This document shows positions 4,148 to 10,079 of a stretch of DNA of 10,079 nucleotides, piece after piece; the first letter of the stretch is position 1, and every line of letters starts with the position of its first letter. The position numbers and the translations under genes are program-made. The notes under the pieces are model-generated. The model ran no database searches and was not told where the DNA came from. It worked only from the letters and a program-made list of their open reading frames with translations. This stretch comes from Hyphomicrobiaceae bacterium UBA4460. Lineage in GTDB: Bacteria > Pseudomonadota > Alphaproteobacteria > Rhizobiales > Methyloligellaceae. The DNA is taken from positions 1 through 10,079 of the forward strand of contig DGOS01000030.1 in NCBI GenBank assembly GCA_002390155.1, given 5' to 3'.

Positions 4148-6706
4148 ATGGGAGTGTCCGCGCGGAAGGAGCTGAAGACCGCAGCCGCCGATCCGGCGGC
4201 AAGCGACGCGCGGCTGCCTGAGCCCTTCGCCGGCTGGTTTGCCGCCCGCGGCTGGGTCCCGCGCGCGCACCAATTGGCGCTGCTCGATACCGTATCCGCG
4301 GGGCGCGATACGCTGCTGATCGCGCCGACCGGCGGCGGCAAGACGCTTGCCGGCTTCTTGCCGAGCCTCATTGATCTTGCGAAGCGTCCGCTCACCCGCG
4401 CGCCGGCGACCAGCGTGCACACGCTTTATGTCTCGCCACTGAAAGCACTTGCCACCGACATCGCGCGGAATCTGACGGCGCCGGTCGAAGAGATGGGGCT
4501 CTCCATCGGGCTGGAGACCCGCACCGGCGACACGCCGCAAGCCCGGCGGGCACGCCAGCGCGTCCTGCCGCCCGACATTCTCCTGACGACGCCGGAGCAG
4601 ATCGCGCTGATGCTTGCGCACAGAAGCGCCGCCGAACTGTTCGGCTCGCTCAAATGCGTGATCCTCGATGAATTGCATGCGCTTGCCACCAGTAAGCGCG
4701 GCGACCTTCTGGCGCTCGACCTTGCGCGGCTACGCAACCTGTCGCCTGAGCTTATGGCAATCGGTCTGTCGGCGACCGTCGCGCGCCCCTCCGAGCTCGC
4801 CGCATTCCTCGTGCCGCACAGGGACCAGGCCGCGACGCGCCTTGCCGAGATCGTCACCGCCGAGGGCGGCGCCCACGCGGACATCACCATTCTCAAGTCG
4901 AACGCGGATCTGCCTTGGGCGGGACATTCGGCGCGTTACGCATTGCCGGAGATCTACGAAAGCATCAAGGCGCACAACATGTCGCTGATGTTCGTGAACA
5001 CGCGTTCGCAAGCCGAGATGCTGTTCCACGAGCTGTGGCGCTGCAATGACGACAATCTCGCAATCGCGCTCCACCACGGCTCGCTCGATGTGGGTCAGCG
5101 GCGCAAAGTGGAGGCGGCCATGGTGGCCGGCAAGCTCCGCGCCGTGGTCTGCACCTCGACGCTTGATCTCGGTATCGACTGGGGCGATGTCGATCTCGTC
5201 GTTAATGTGGGCGCGCCGAAAGGCGCAAGCCGGCTCGCGCAGCGTATTGGCCGCGCCAATCATAGGCTCGACGAGCCGAGCAAGGCGCTGCTCGTACCGG
5301 CCAATCGCTTCGAGGTGATGGAATGTCAGGCGGCGCTCGAGGCCGCCGAAGAAGGCGCGCAGGATACCCCGCCCACGCGGCCCGGCGCGCTCGACGTGCT
5401 GGCGCAGCACATTCTCGGCATGGCTTGCGCGGAACCTTTCGACGCCGACGGGCTTTATCGTGAAGTGACCAGCGCATCCCCTTATCAAGTCCTCACCCGC
5501 GAGGGCTTCGACCAGGTTCTCGCCTTCGTCGCCACGGGTGGTTACGCGCTCGCCAATTACGATCGCTACGCCAAGCTGAAACGCACCAAGGAAGGCACGT
5601 ACCGCGTGGCCCATCCGCGCATCGCGCAACAATACCGGCTCAATGTCGGCACCATTGTCGAAGCGCCCATGTTGCGCGTGCGGCTCGCCCGCGGCGCGCT
5701 CAAGAAATCGGGTGCAGTAGTCGGCGGGCGCGTCCTCGGTGAAGTCGAGGAATATTTCATCGAGCAGCTCTCACCCGGCGACACCTTCGCCTTTGCCGGC
5801 GAGGTGCTACGCTTCGAAGGCTTGCGCGAGATGGATGCCATCGTCACCCGCGCGCATGATTCCGACCCGAAAGTGCCGGCTTACGAAGGTGGCAAGTTCC
5901 CGCTGTCCACCTATCTTGCCGATCGCGTCCGGCACATGCTGGCCGAACGCGGAGACTGGTCCAAACTACCGGGCCAAGTTTCCGATTGGCTGAGACTTCA
6001 GGCAGAGTTCTCAGTCGTACCTTCCGCCGACGAGGTGCTGATCGAGACGTTTCCAAGAGGGCAGCGTCACTATCTCGTTTGCTACCCGTTTGAAGGGCGT
6101 CTCGCTCATCAGAGTCTCGGCATGCTGCTGACAAGGCGCCTGGAGCGCGCAGGCGCGGCCCCGCTCGGCTTCGTCGCCAACGAGTATGCGCTGGCGGTCT
6201 GGGGGCTCAACGATATGAGCGAGATGATCGCGGCAAAGCATCTCGACCTCGCGGCACTCTTCGACGAGGACATGTTGGGCGACGACCTCGATGCGTGGCT
6301 GGCGGAGTCCAACCTGATGAAGCGGTCCTTCCGCGTCTGCGCCATCATCTCCGGCCTTATCGAGCGGCGTCATCCCGGACAGGAAAAGACCGGGCGGCAG
6401 ATGACCGTCTCCTCCGATCTCATCTACGATGTGCTGCGCCAGCACGAGCCGGACCACGTTTTGCTGAAAGCGGCATTCGCCGACGCCGCGGCGGGGCTGA
6501 TCGATCTTGGCCGCTTGGGACAATTCCTGAAGCGGATCGGCGGTCGAATCAGGCATAGTGAGGTGAGTCACGTTTCGCCGCTCGCCGTGCCCGTCATGCT
6601 TGAGATCGGCCGCGAAAGCGTCCCGGGCGACATTGGCGACACCTTGTTGCGTGAGACCGCCGAAGAACTGATCGCAGAAGCATTGGGGGAACATGCTGCG
6701 CGCTAG
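4148..6706 (+). CDS. Ligase-associated DNA damage response DEXH-box helicase (Lhr-like)
   Basis: An 852-residue superfamily 2 ATP-dependent helicase of the Lhr-related group found with bacterial ATP-dependent ligase repair clusters (TIGR04121 type). Motifs: Q-like GWVPRAHQ at 35-42; Walker A APTGGGKT at 59-66; Ia YVSPLKALATD at 94-104; TTPEQ at 147-151; motif II DELH at 174-177; motif III SAT at 208-210; motif IV MFVNTRS at 281-287; motif V TSTLDLGIDWGDVD at 336-349; motif VI QRIGRANHR at 365-373. The remainder (about 400-852) matches the winged-helix and C-terminal beta-rich parts of the Lhr core. Length is normal for the family. ATG at 4148 is chosen because GGAAAGGG precedes it and homologous sequence begins soon after. 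A TTG at 4058 in the same frame would add 30 basic, non-homologous residues. Its last 14 bases overlap pdeM. Confidence 0.92.
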   Translation: MGVSARKELKTAAADPAASDARLPEPFAGWFAARGWVPRAHQLALLDTVSAGRDTLLIAPTGGGKTLAGFLPSLIDLAKRPLTRAPATSVHTLYVSPLKALATDIARNLTAPVEEMGLSIGLETRTGDTPQARRARQRVLPPDILLTTPEQIALMLAHRSAAELFGSLKCVILDELHALATSKRGDLLALDLARLRNLSPELMAIGLSATVARPSELAAFLVPHRDQAATRLAEIVTAEGGAHADITILKSNADLPWAGHSARYALPEIYESIKAHNMSLMFVNTRSQAEMLFHELWRCNDDNLAIALHHGSLDVGQRRKVEAAMVAGKLRAVVCTSTLDLGIDWGDVDLVVNVGAPKGASRLAQRIGRANHRLDEPSKALLVPANRFEVMECQAALEAAEEGAQDTPPTRPGALDVLAQHILGMACAEPFDADGLYREVTSASPYQVLTREGFDQVLAFVATGGYALANYDRYAKLKRTKEGTYRVAHPRIAQQYRLNVGTIVEAPMLRVRLARGALKKSGAVVGGRVLGEVEEYFIEQLSPGDTFAFAGEVLRFEGLREMDAIVTRAHDSDPKVPAYEGGKFPLSTYLADRVRHMLAERGDWSKLPGQVSDWLRLQAEFSVVPSADEVLIETFPRGQRHYLVCYPFEGRLAHQSLGMLLTRRLERAGAAPLGFVANEYALAVWGLNDMSEMIAAKHLDLAALFDEDMLGDDLDAWLAESNLMKRSFRVCAIISGLIERRHPGQEKTGRQMTVSSDLIYDVLRQHEPDHVLLKAAFADAAAGLIDLGRLGQFLKRIGGRIRHSEVSHVSPLAVPVMLEIGRESVPGDIGDTLLRETAEELIAEALGEHAAR

Positions 6707-7418
6707 GCTCGATCTCATGCCGGAAACGGCGCCGACCTTGCGCTCGCACCTGTCGGTGTCGGGCCACGACTTCCAGCCGCTCGTTGCGGGCGCGCTCTAT
6801 TGGGAAGCGGAAGACACGCTTCTCGTCGCCGACCTGCACATGGAGAAGGGGGCCGCGTTCGCCGCGCTCGGCATGCTGCTCCCGCCATACGACACACGCT
6901 CCACGCTGGCGCGCCTGCGCAAGATCATCAAGCGGATCGATCCGGGCCGCGTGGTATCGCTCGGCGACAGCTTCCACCGCAGCGAATGCGCCGACCATAT
7001 GGTCGCCGACGATCTGGCGCTTCTCACCAAGCTTCAAAAGGGTCGCGAGTGGTACTGGATCTGCGGTAATCACGATCCGCATTTGCCGGAATGCGTCGGC
7101 GGCACGGTCTGCGAGACGCTCACCATTAGCGGCGTGACGCTGCGCCACGAACCGTCCGAAACCAATTCGGGTCCGGAGATTGTCGGACATCTGCATCCCG
7201 TGGCGCGCATTGCCCGCCGGGGCATGGTGGTCCGGCGGCGCTGTTTCGCCACCGACGGCAACCGCCTGGTGATGCCGGCCTTCGGTGCTTATGCGGGCGG
7301 TCTCAACGTGCTGCACGACGCCTTCCAGCCGCTATTCCGCTGGCATCAAGTTGAGGCGTGGATGATGGGCCGCCGCGCGGTCTATCCCGTGCTGGGCAGC
7401 CTGCTTCTGCCTGATTAG
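6693..7418 (+). CDS. pdeM: Ligase-associated DNA damage response endonuclease PdeM
   Basis: A 241-residue calcineurin-like metallophosphoesterase. All metal-site motifs of the fold are present: DLH at 47-49, GD at 91-92 (SLGDSFHRSE), GNHD at 125-128, His152 (LRHEPSE) and GHLH at 165-168. The arrangement and the neighbouring helicase match the PdeM family (TIGR04123 type), a DNA endonuclease or phosphodiesterase of the ligase-associated repair cluster. The ATG at 6693 has GGGGGA just upstream and overlaps the helicase stop by 14 nt, so translation is probably coupled. An in-frame ATG at 6717 would remove eight residues and cannot be excluded. The next gene is convergent with only 3 bp between stop codons. 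Confidence 0.92.
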   Translation: MLRARLDLMPETAPTLRSHLSVSGHDFQPLVAGALYWEAEDTLLVADLHMEKGAAFAALGMLLPPYDTRSTLARLRKIIKRIDPGRVVSLGDSFHRSECADHMVADDLALLTKLQKGREWYWICGNHDPHLPECVGGTVCETLTISGVTLRHEPSETNSGPEIVGHLHPVARIARRGMVVRRRCFATDGNRLVMPAFGAYAGGLNVLHDAFQPLFRWHQVEAWMMGRRAVYPVLGSLLLPD

Positions 7419-7421
7419 CCG

Positions 7422-8234
7422 CTACTCGCGGCGGAAGGCATACCAGCCGATCAGACCCATCAATACGGCGATAAGCACGCCGAGCAGGCCGTAGACGAAG
7501 GGATGCTGGAAGGCGAGCGTGTAGAGAAACGCTTCGATCCCCGCCTTTGTCACTTCCAGCGTGCCTTGGCTCTCGCTCGCCAATTCTCCGTCGCGGAACA
7601 GATAGACGTCGACCAGATAGCGTCCCGTCGGCACGCTGACCGGCAACGCCACCGTGGCGCGGAACAGGCTCCGGCCAATAAAAGTCACGCCGTCGTCGTC
7701 CTCTTTGAAGAGTTCCTTCTCCTCCATCAGCCGGATCATGGCCGTGCGGAAGGCTTGCTCCTGGGACTCGCTGGGGATGTGCCGGCCGAAGTCGAGTTCA
7801 GACAGACCGATGCCCAGCTCCTTCAACGTCTCGTCGGAGGCGATGGCGCGGAACGGGCGCGAGGACAGCACGGCGTAGAAGCCCGGTACGTTGTCGTAGG
7901 TCTTGCCGGGACCGTTGACCCAGATGCCTGCGACACGCTGCTTCTTCCGAACGACGATCGGCTCGTCGGGCCCGCGCACCACGGCGATAACGTCATACGT
8001 GCCGCTTCCCGGTGTTCGGGAGTCACTAAAGTCGACGCTGCCGAAAATAAGTATTTCGATGCCGGTGAAGTTCGACTGGATCGCGATCTCGCGCGTCGAG
8101 ATGTCGGACTGGACGGTTTCCTTGCTCTCCGGCTTTTCGGCCGGCAGTGGCGGCGTCTGCTGCGCAAACCCTGGCGCACCGATCAGTGCGGTCAAAAGAA
8201 GGGCAAGGAAGAGGGTTGCTGCTCTCATCATCAT
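7422..8234 (-). CDS. TIGR02186 / Alph_Pro_TM family membrane-anchored periplasmic protein
   Basis: A 270-residue protein. Residues 1-24 form a signal peptide ending GAPGFAQ. A Pro/Glu-rich segment (27-43) follows, then a beta-rich periplasmic domain (48-230, with IQSNFTGIEILIFGSV at 52-67 and VSVPTGRYLVDVYLFRDG at 199-216). One C-terminal membrane helix at about 246-267 ends in AFRRE, giving a periplasmic domain with a short cytosolic tail. This architecture matches the alphaproteobacterial Alph_Pro_TM family, whose function is unknown and which is often encoded next to TauE/SafE-type permeases. Three consecutive ATG codons open the frame; the first (8234) overlaps the TGA of the permease (ATGA), and GGCGGGAGC immediately upstream fits the second or third ATG better. 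Co-expression with the permease implies a partner or accessory role. Confidence 0.85.
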   Translation of the reverse strand: MMMRAATLFLALLLTALIGAPGFAQQTPPLPAEKPESKETVQSDISTREIAIQSNFTGIEILIFGSVDFSDSRTPGSGTYDVIAVVRGPDEPIVVRKKQRVAGIWVNGPGKTYDNVPGFYAVLSSRPFRAIASDETLKELGIGLSELDFGRHIPSESQEQAFRTAMIRLMEEKELFKEDDDGVTFIGRSLFRATVALPVSVPTGRYLVDVYLFRDGELASESQGTLEVTKAGIEAFLYTLAFQHPFVYGLLGVLIAVLMGLIGWYAFRRE

Positions 8235-9157
8235 GCTCCCGCCAACGGAACGATGCTGTAGAGGTTCGACGGGCGCGCCACCAGGTCAAACAAGATGCGC
8301 AAGGCGACGGCGAGGACCATCAGCGCGAGCAGCGCGCGCAATTGCTCGCCGCGCAGTTTCTGTCCGGCCCGCACGCCGAACTGTCCGCCGACGACGCCGC
8401 CAACGATGAGCAAGAAGGCCAGCACGATGTCGAGCGTGTGATTGAGCGTCGCGTGCAGGAGCGTGACGATGGCGGTCACGAAGATGATCTGAAAGATCGA
8501 TGTGCCGATCACGATATTCGTCGGCATGCGCAAGAGATAGATCATGGCCGGGACCATGATGAAGCCGCCGCCGACGCCGAGGAACGAGGCGAGCAGTCCG
8601 ACCAGGACGCCGATGACGAGCGGGGGGATGATGCTGATATAGAGACGCGAACGCGGAAAGCGCATCTTCAGCGGCAGGCCGTGAATCCAGATGTGCTGTC
8701 CGGATTTGCGTGCCGAGACCGGCTTGCCGGCGCGCGCCCGCCTGATGGCGTTGATGCTCTCCCACAGCATCAGCGCGCCAATGCTTCCGAGGAAGCACAC
8801 ATAGGTCAGCGAGATGATCAGGCCGGCTTGGCCCGCTTCGCGCAGATATTTCAGCAGCAGCACGCCGACCACCGCGCCCGCAATACCGCCGGCAATCAGG
8901 ATGCCGCCCATCTGGACGTCGACATTGCCGCGCCGCCATTGGGCGAGGGTGCCGGACACCGAGGCTCCGACAATCTGGTTGGCGCCGGTGGCCACGGCGA
9001 TCGCCGGGGGAATGCCGGAAAGCATCAGAAATGGCGTGAGCAGGAAGCCGCCGCCGACCCCGAACATGCCCGCCAGGAAGCCCACCGTCGCGCCAAGCCC
9101 CAGCATGACCAAAAGGTTCACTGAGATCTCAGCAATGGGCAGATAAATCTGAAACAT
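8231..9157 (-). CDS. TSUP family (TauE/SafE) sulfite exporter-like permease
   Basis: A 308-residue polytopic inner-membrane protein of the TauE/SafE (TSUP) family, implicated in export or uptake of sulfite and organosulfur compounds. The hallmark internal duplication is clear: FGVGGGFLLTP at 32-42 and LGVGGGFIMVP at 193-203, each followed by hydrophobic segments. There are about eight helices in total. A basic hydrophilic loop (136-172, INAIRRARAGKPVSARK...) joins the two halves. The ATG at 9157 is the only well-placed start, though the bases ahead of it (AACGCCTGGCCG) hold a weak ribosome site. It is the first gene of a two-gene unit with the TIGR02186 protein. Substrate is not deducible; there are no sulfur-oxidation genes in the window. 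Confidence 0.9.
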   Translation of the reverse strand: MFQIYLPIAEISVNLLVMLGLGATVGFLAGMFGVGGGFLLTPFLMLSGIPPAIAVATGANQIVGASVSGTLAQWRRGNVDVQMGGILIAGGIAGAVVGVLLLKYLREAGQAGLIISLTYVCFLGSIGALMLWESINAIRRARAGKPVSARKSGQHIWIHGLPLKMRFPRSRLYISIIPPLVIGVLVGLLASFLGVGGGFIMVPAMIYLLRMPTNIVIGTSIFQIIFVTAIVTLLHATLNHTLDIVLAFLLIVGGVVGGQFGVRAGQKLRGEQLRALLALMVLAVALRILFDLVARPSNLYSIVPLAGA

Positions 9158-9189
9158 CGGCCAGGCGTTGGAAAAGCGGGCGCTCAGGC

Positions 9190-9218
9190 AAACTGTTCGC
9201 CGCGCGCGGGCCTGTCAA
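9190..9218 (-). promoter_or_regulatory. Candidate promoter of the TSUP-TIGR02186 operon
   Basis: On the minus strand a perfect TTGACA (9218-9213) stands about 55 bp before the permease start. At 17 bp spacing the -10 candidate is CAGTTT (9195-9190), which is poor. The -35 quality and position make a promoter plausible, but the -10 weakens it. Confidence 0.3.
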
Positions 9219-9236
9219 TGCATAAGCCGCGAACTT

Positions 9237-9255
9237 ACCGAAATGTCACCGAAAT
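9237..9255. repeat. Two direct copies of ACCGAAAT upstream of the TSUP operon
   Basis: ACCGAAAT occurs at 9237-9244 and 9248-9255, an 11-bp period close to one helical turn. It lies just upstream of the TTGACA candidate -35 on the minus strand, where activator sites usually sit. Confidence 0.35.
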
Positions 9256-9261
9256 TCGTCG

Positions 9262-9287
9262 CCAGGCGGGGAAATGCCCGCTTCTGG
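9262..9287 (-). terminator. Hairpin after the Sel1/PG-binding gene, weak terminator candidate
   Basis: CCAGGCGGG (9262-9270) pairs with CCCGC (9277-9281) plus CTGG (9284-9287), with a TT bulge and a 6-nt loop: nine base pairs in total. It starts 8 bp after the TAG stop (9295-9297) of the minus-strand gene. No clear U-tract follows, so it may be a weak terminator or only an mRNA 3'-end stabilising hairpin. Confidence 0.4.
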
Positions 9288-9294
9288 CTGCCGG

Positions 9295-10079
9295 CTAGCT
9301 GGCCAGGCTCTCGAGCTGGCTGACGAGCGGCACGGAAACCTCGCCCGTCTCTTCCAGGCCGTTGCGGCCCTGGAACCGTTTGATCTCGGACCGGGTGCGG
9401 CTGCCGGCGACGCCGTCCGGCACGCCGACGTCATAGCCGAGCTTGTTGAGCAGGGTCTGGGCCCGGGTCACCAGCGTGGAGGCGTTGGAAGCCTTCGCCG
9501 TCGATGCCGTCTTCTTTGCCGTCCAGGCCGGGTTCTCCGCGACCTGGTTGGCGGGAGGCAGGGCAGGCGTGGCCTTCCAGGCCTTCACTTCCGCCTCGGC
9601 CTTGGCGCGCGTCTCCGGGGTCAGCTGCACGGCAACGACGTCGCGCCGCTTGGTGGATTCGGTATCGCCTGTGGCGGCGGCCAGTGCGTACCACTTATAG
9701 GCCTCGCCGAGGCTCTTGGTCCTGCCGAGCCCGTGCTCGGCGAGGATGCCGAGATTGAACTGGCTGTCCGGAAGGCCATGCGCGGCAGCTTGGCCGTACC
9801 ATTTGGCGGCAAAGGTATAGTCCGGCGCGCCGCCGTCGCGGCCGCTGACGCTCACCGCGAGATTGTGCATGGCTTTGACATTGCCGTTCTGGGCAGCCGC
9901 TTTGTACCAGGCGCGCGCCTTTACGGGGTCACGATCAACGCCCAGGCCGCGCTCATACATGGCCGCGAGCCGGTATTGGGCCGGGGCGAGGCCGTCGCGG
10001 CCTGCGCGCTCGAACCACTGGGCGGCCATCTTGGCATCGCGCTTGGTGCCTTTGCCTTCGGCGTAACGCACGGCGATTT
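9295..10079 (-). CDS. Sel1-repeat and peptidoglycan-binding protein, PodJ-like C-terminus, 5' partial
   Basis: The frame is open to the window edge. A GTG at 10071 exists but lies within a Sel1 repeat (IAVRYAEGKG), so the true start is outside. About four Sel1-type repeats are visible: RYAEGKGTKRDAKMAAQWF, YRLAAMYERGLGVDRD...AWYKAAAQNG, HNLAVSVSG...AAKWYGQAAAHG and FNLGILAEHGLG...AYKWYALAAATG. A linker rich in Ala, Lys and Pro follows. The last ~60 residues form a PG_binding_1 domain (TRAQTLLNKLGYDVGVPDGVAGSRTRSEIKRFQ). This order matches the periplasmic half of the Caulobacter polarity factor PodJ and its Hyphomicrobiales relatives, where a coiled-coil cytosolic half and one membrane helix precede it. 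That half is not in the window, so PodJ identity is an inference. Other Sel1/PG-binding envelope proteins are the alternative. Confidence 0.82.
   Translation of the reverse strand, partial: IAVRYAEGKGTKRDAKMAAQWFERAGRDGLAPAQYRLAAMYERGLGVDRDPVKARAWYKAAAQNGNVKAMHNLAVSVSGRDGGAPDYTFAAKWYGQAAAHGLPDSQFNLGILAEHGLGRTKSLGEAYKWYALAAATGDTESTKRRDVVAVQLTPETRAKAEAEVKAWKATPALPPANQVAENPAWTAKKTASTAKASNASTLVTRAQTLLNKLGYDVGVPDGVAGSRTRSEIKRFQGRNGLEETGEVSVPLVSQLESLAS

Noticed and set aside
4047..4202. Longer start for the DUF6460 protein, extending into the helicase gene.
   Set aside because: The ATG at 4046 has a good ribosome site and the family-like beginning. The extension overlaps the divergent coding region and looks like translated spacer.
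4730..5632. Long minus-strand open frame inside the helicase gene.
   Set aside because: It is antisense to strongly conserved helicase motifs and has no domain signature or convincing start.
8147..9124. Long plus-strand open frame opposite the permease gene.
   Set aside because: It is antisense to a clear TSUP permease; its translation is rich in His, Asp and Arg without any recognisable domain, as expected from the reverse strand of a high-GC gene.

Overview
The window looks like chromosomal DNA from an alphaproteobacterium, most likely of the order Hyphomicrobiales (Rhizobiales). This is inferred from the high GC content and from several families that I know mainly from that class: a DUF6460 membrane protein, a TIGR02186/Alph_Pro_TM protein next to a TauE/SafE-type transporter, a PodJ-like Sel1/peptidoglycan-binding protein, DUF952 directly ahead of a class 2 pyrD, and a ligase-associated helicase/PdeM pair. 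The window is almost fully coding. No stretch over 300 bases lacks a gene, and I see no tRNA, rRNA, CRISPR array, insertion sequence or prophage structural gene.

Layout. At 1-468 (-) lies the N-terminal part of a membrane-anchored thermonuclease-like protein whose 3' end is outside the window. Upstream of it on the same strand, at 522-1157 (-), is an HTH/S24-peptidase (LexA/CI-like) regulator. A divergent control region of about 145 bp, rich in inverted repeats, separates the regulator from a two-gene unit at 1303-2753 (+): a DUF952 protein translationally coupled to quinone-dependent dihydroorotate dehydrogenase (pyrD, pyrimidine synthesis). Next come an exported pentapeptide-repeat protein at 2769-3287 (-) and a glutaredoxin-type arsenate reductase at 3376-3729 (+). 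The stop codon of arsC overlaps the stop of a small DUF6460 membrane protein at 3726-4046 (-). A divergent region with a perfect 7-bp inverted repeat precedes the DNA-repair pair at 4148-7418 (+): an Lhr-like DEXH helicase overlapping the metallophosphoesterase PdeM. After a 3-bp convergent gap, a two-gene minus-strand operon at 7422-9157 encodes a TSUP (TauE/SafE) permease and a signal-peptide plus C-terminal-anchor TIGR02186 protein. At 9295-10079 (-) is the C-terminal part of a Sel1-repeat/peptidoglycan-binding protein resembling the periplasmic half of PodJ; its 5' end is outside the window.

How the genes work together. The clearest functional units are DUF952-pyrD (overlapping stop and start), helicase-PdeM (14-nt overlap) and TSUP-TIGR02186 (4-nt ATGA overlap). 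The rest appear to be single genes. Most of the content belongs to known families, and I see no strong case for a wholly new system. The more interesting points are the helicase/PdeM pair without its usual ligase and exonuclease neighbours in view, the palindrome over the S24 regulator's candidate promoter, the 15-bp tandem repeat in the nuclease-like linker, the degenerate metal-site motif in that protein, and the extremely tight convergent gene ends.
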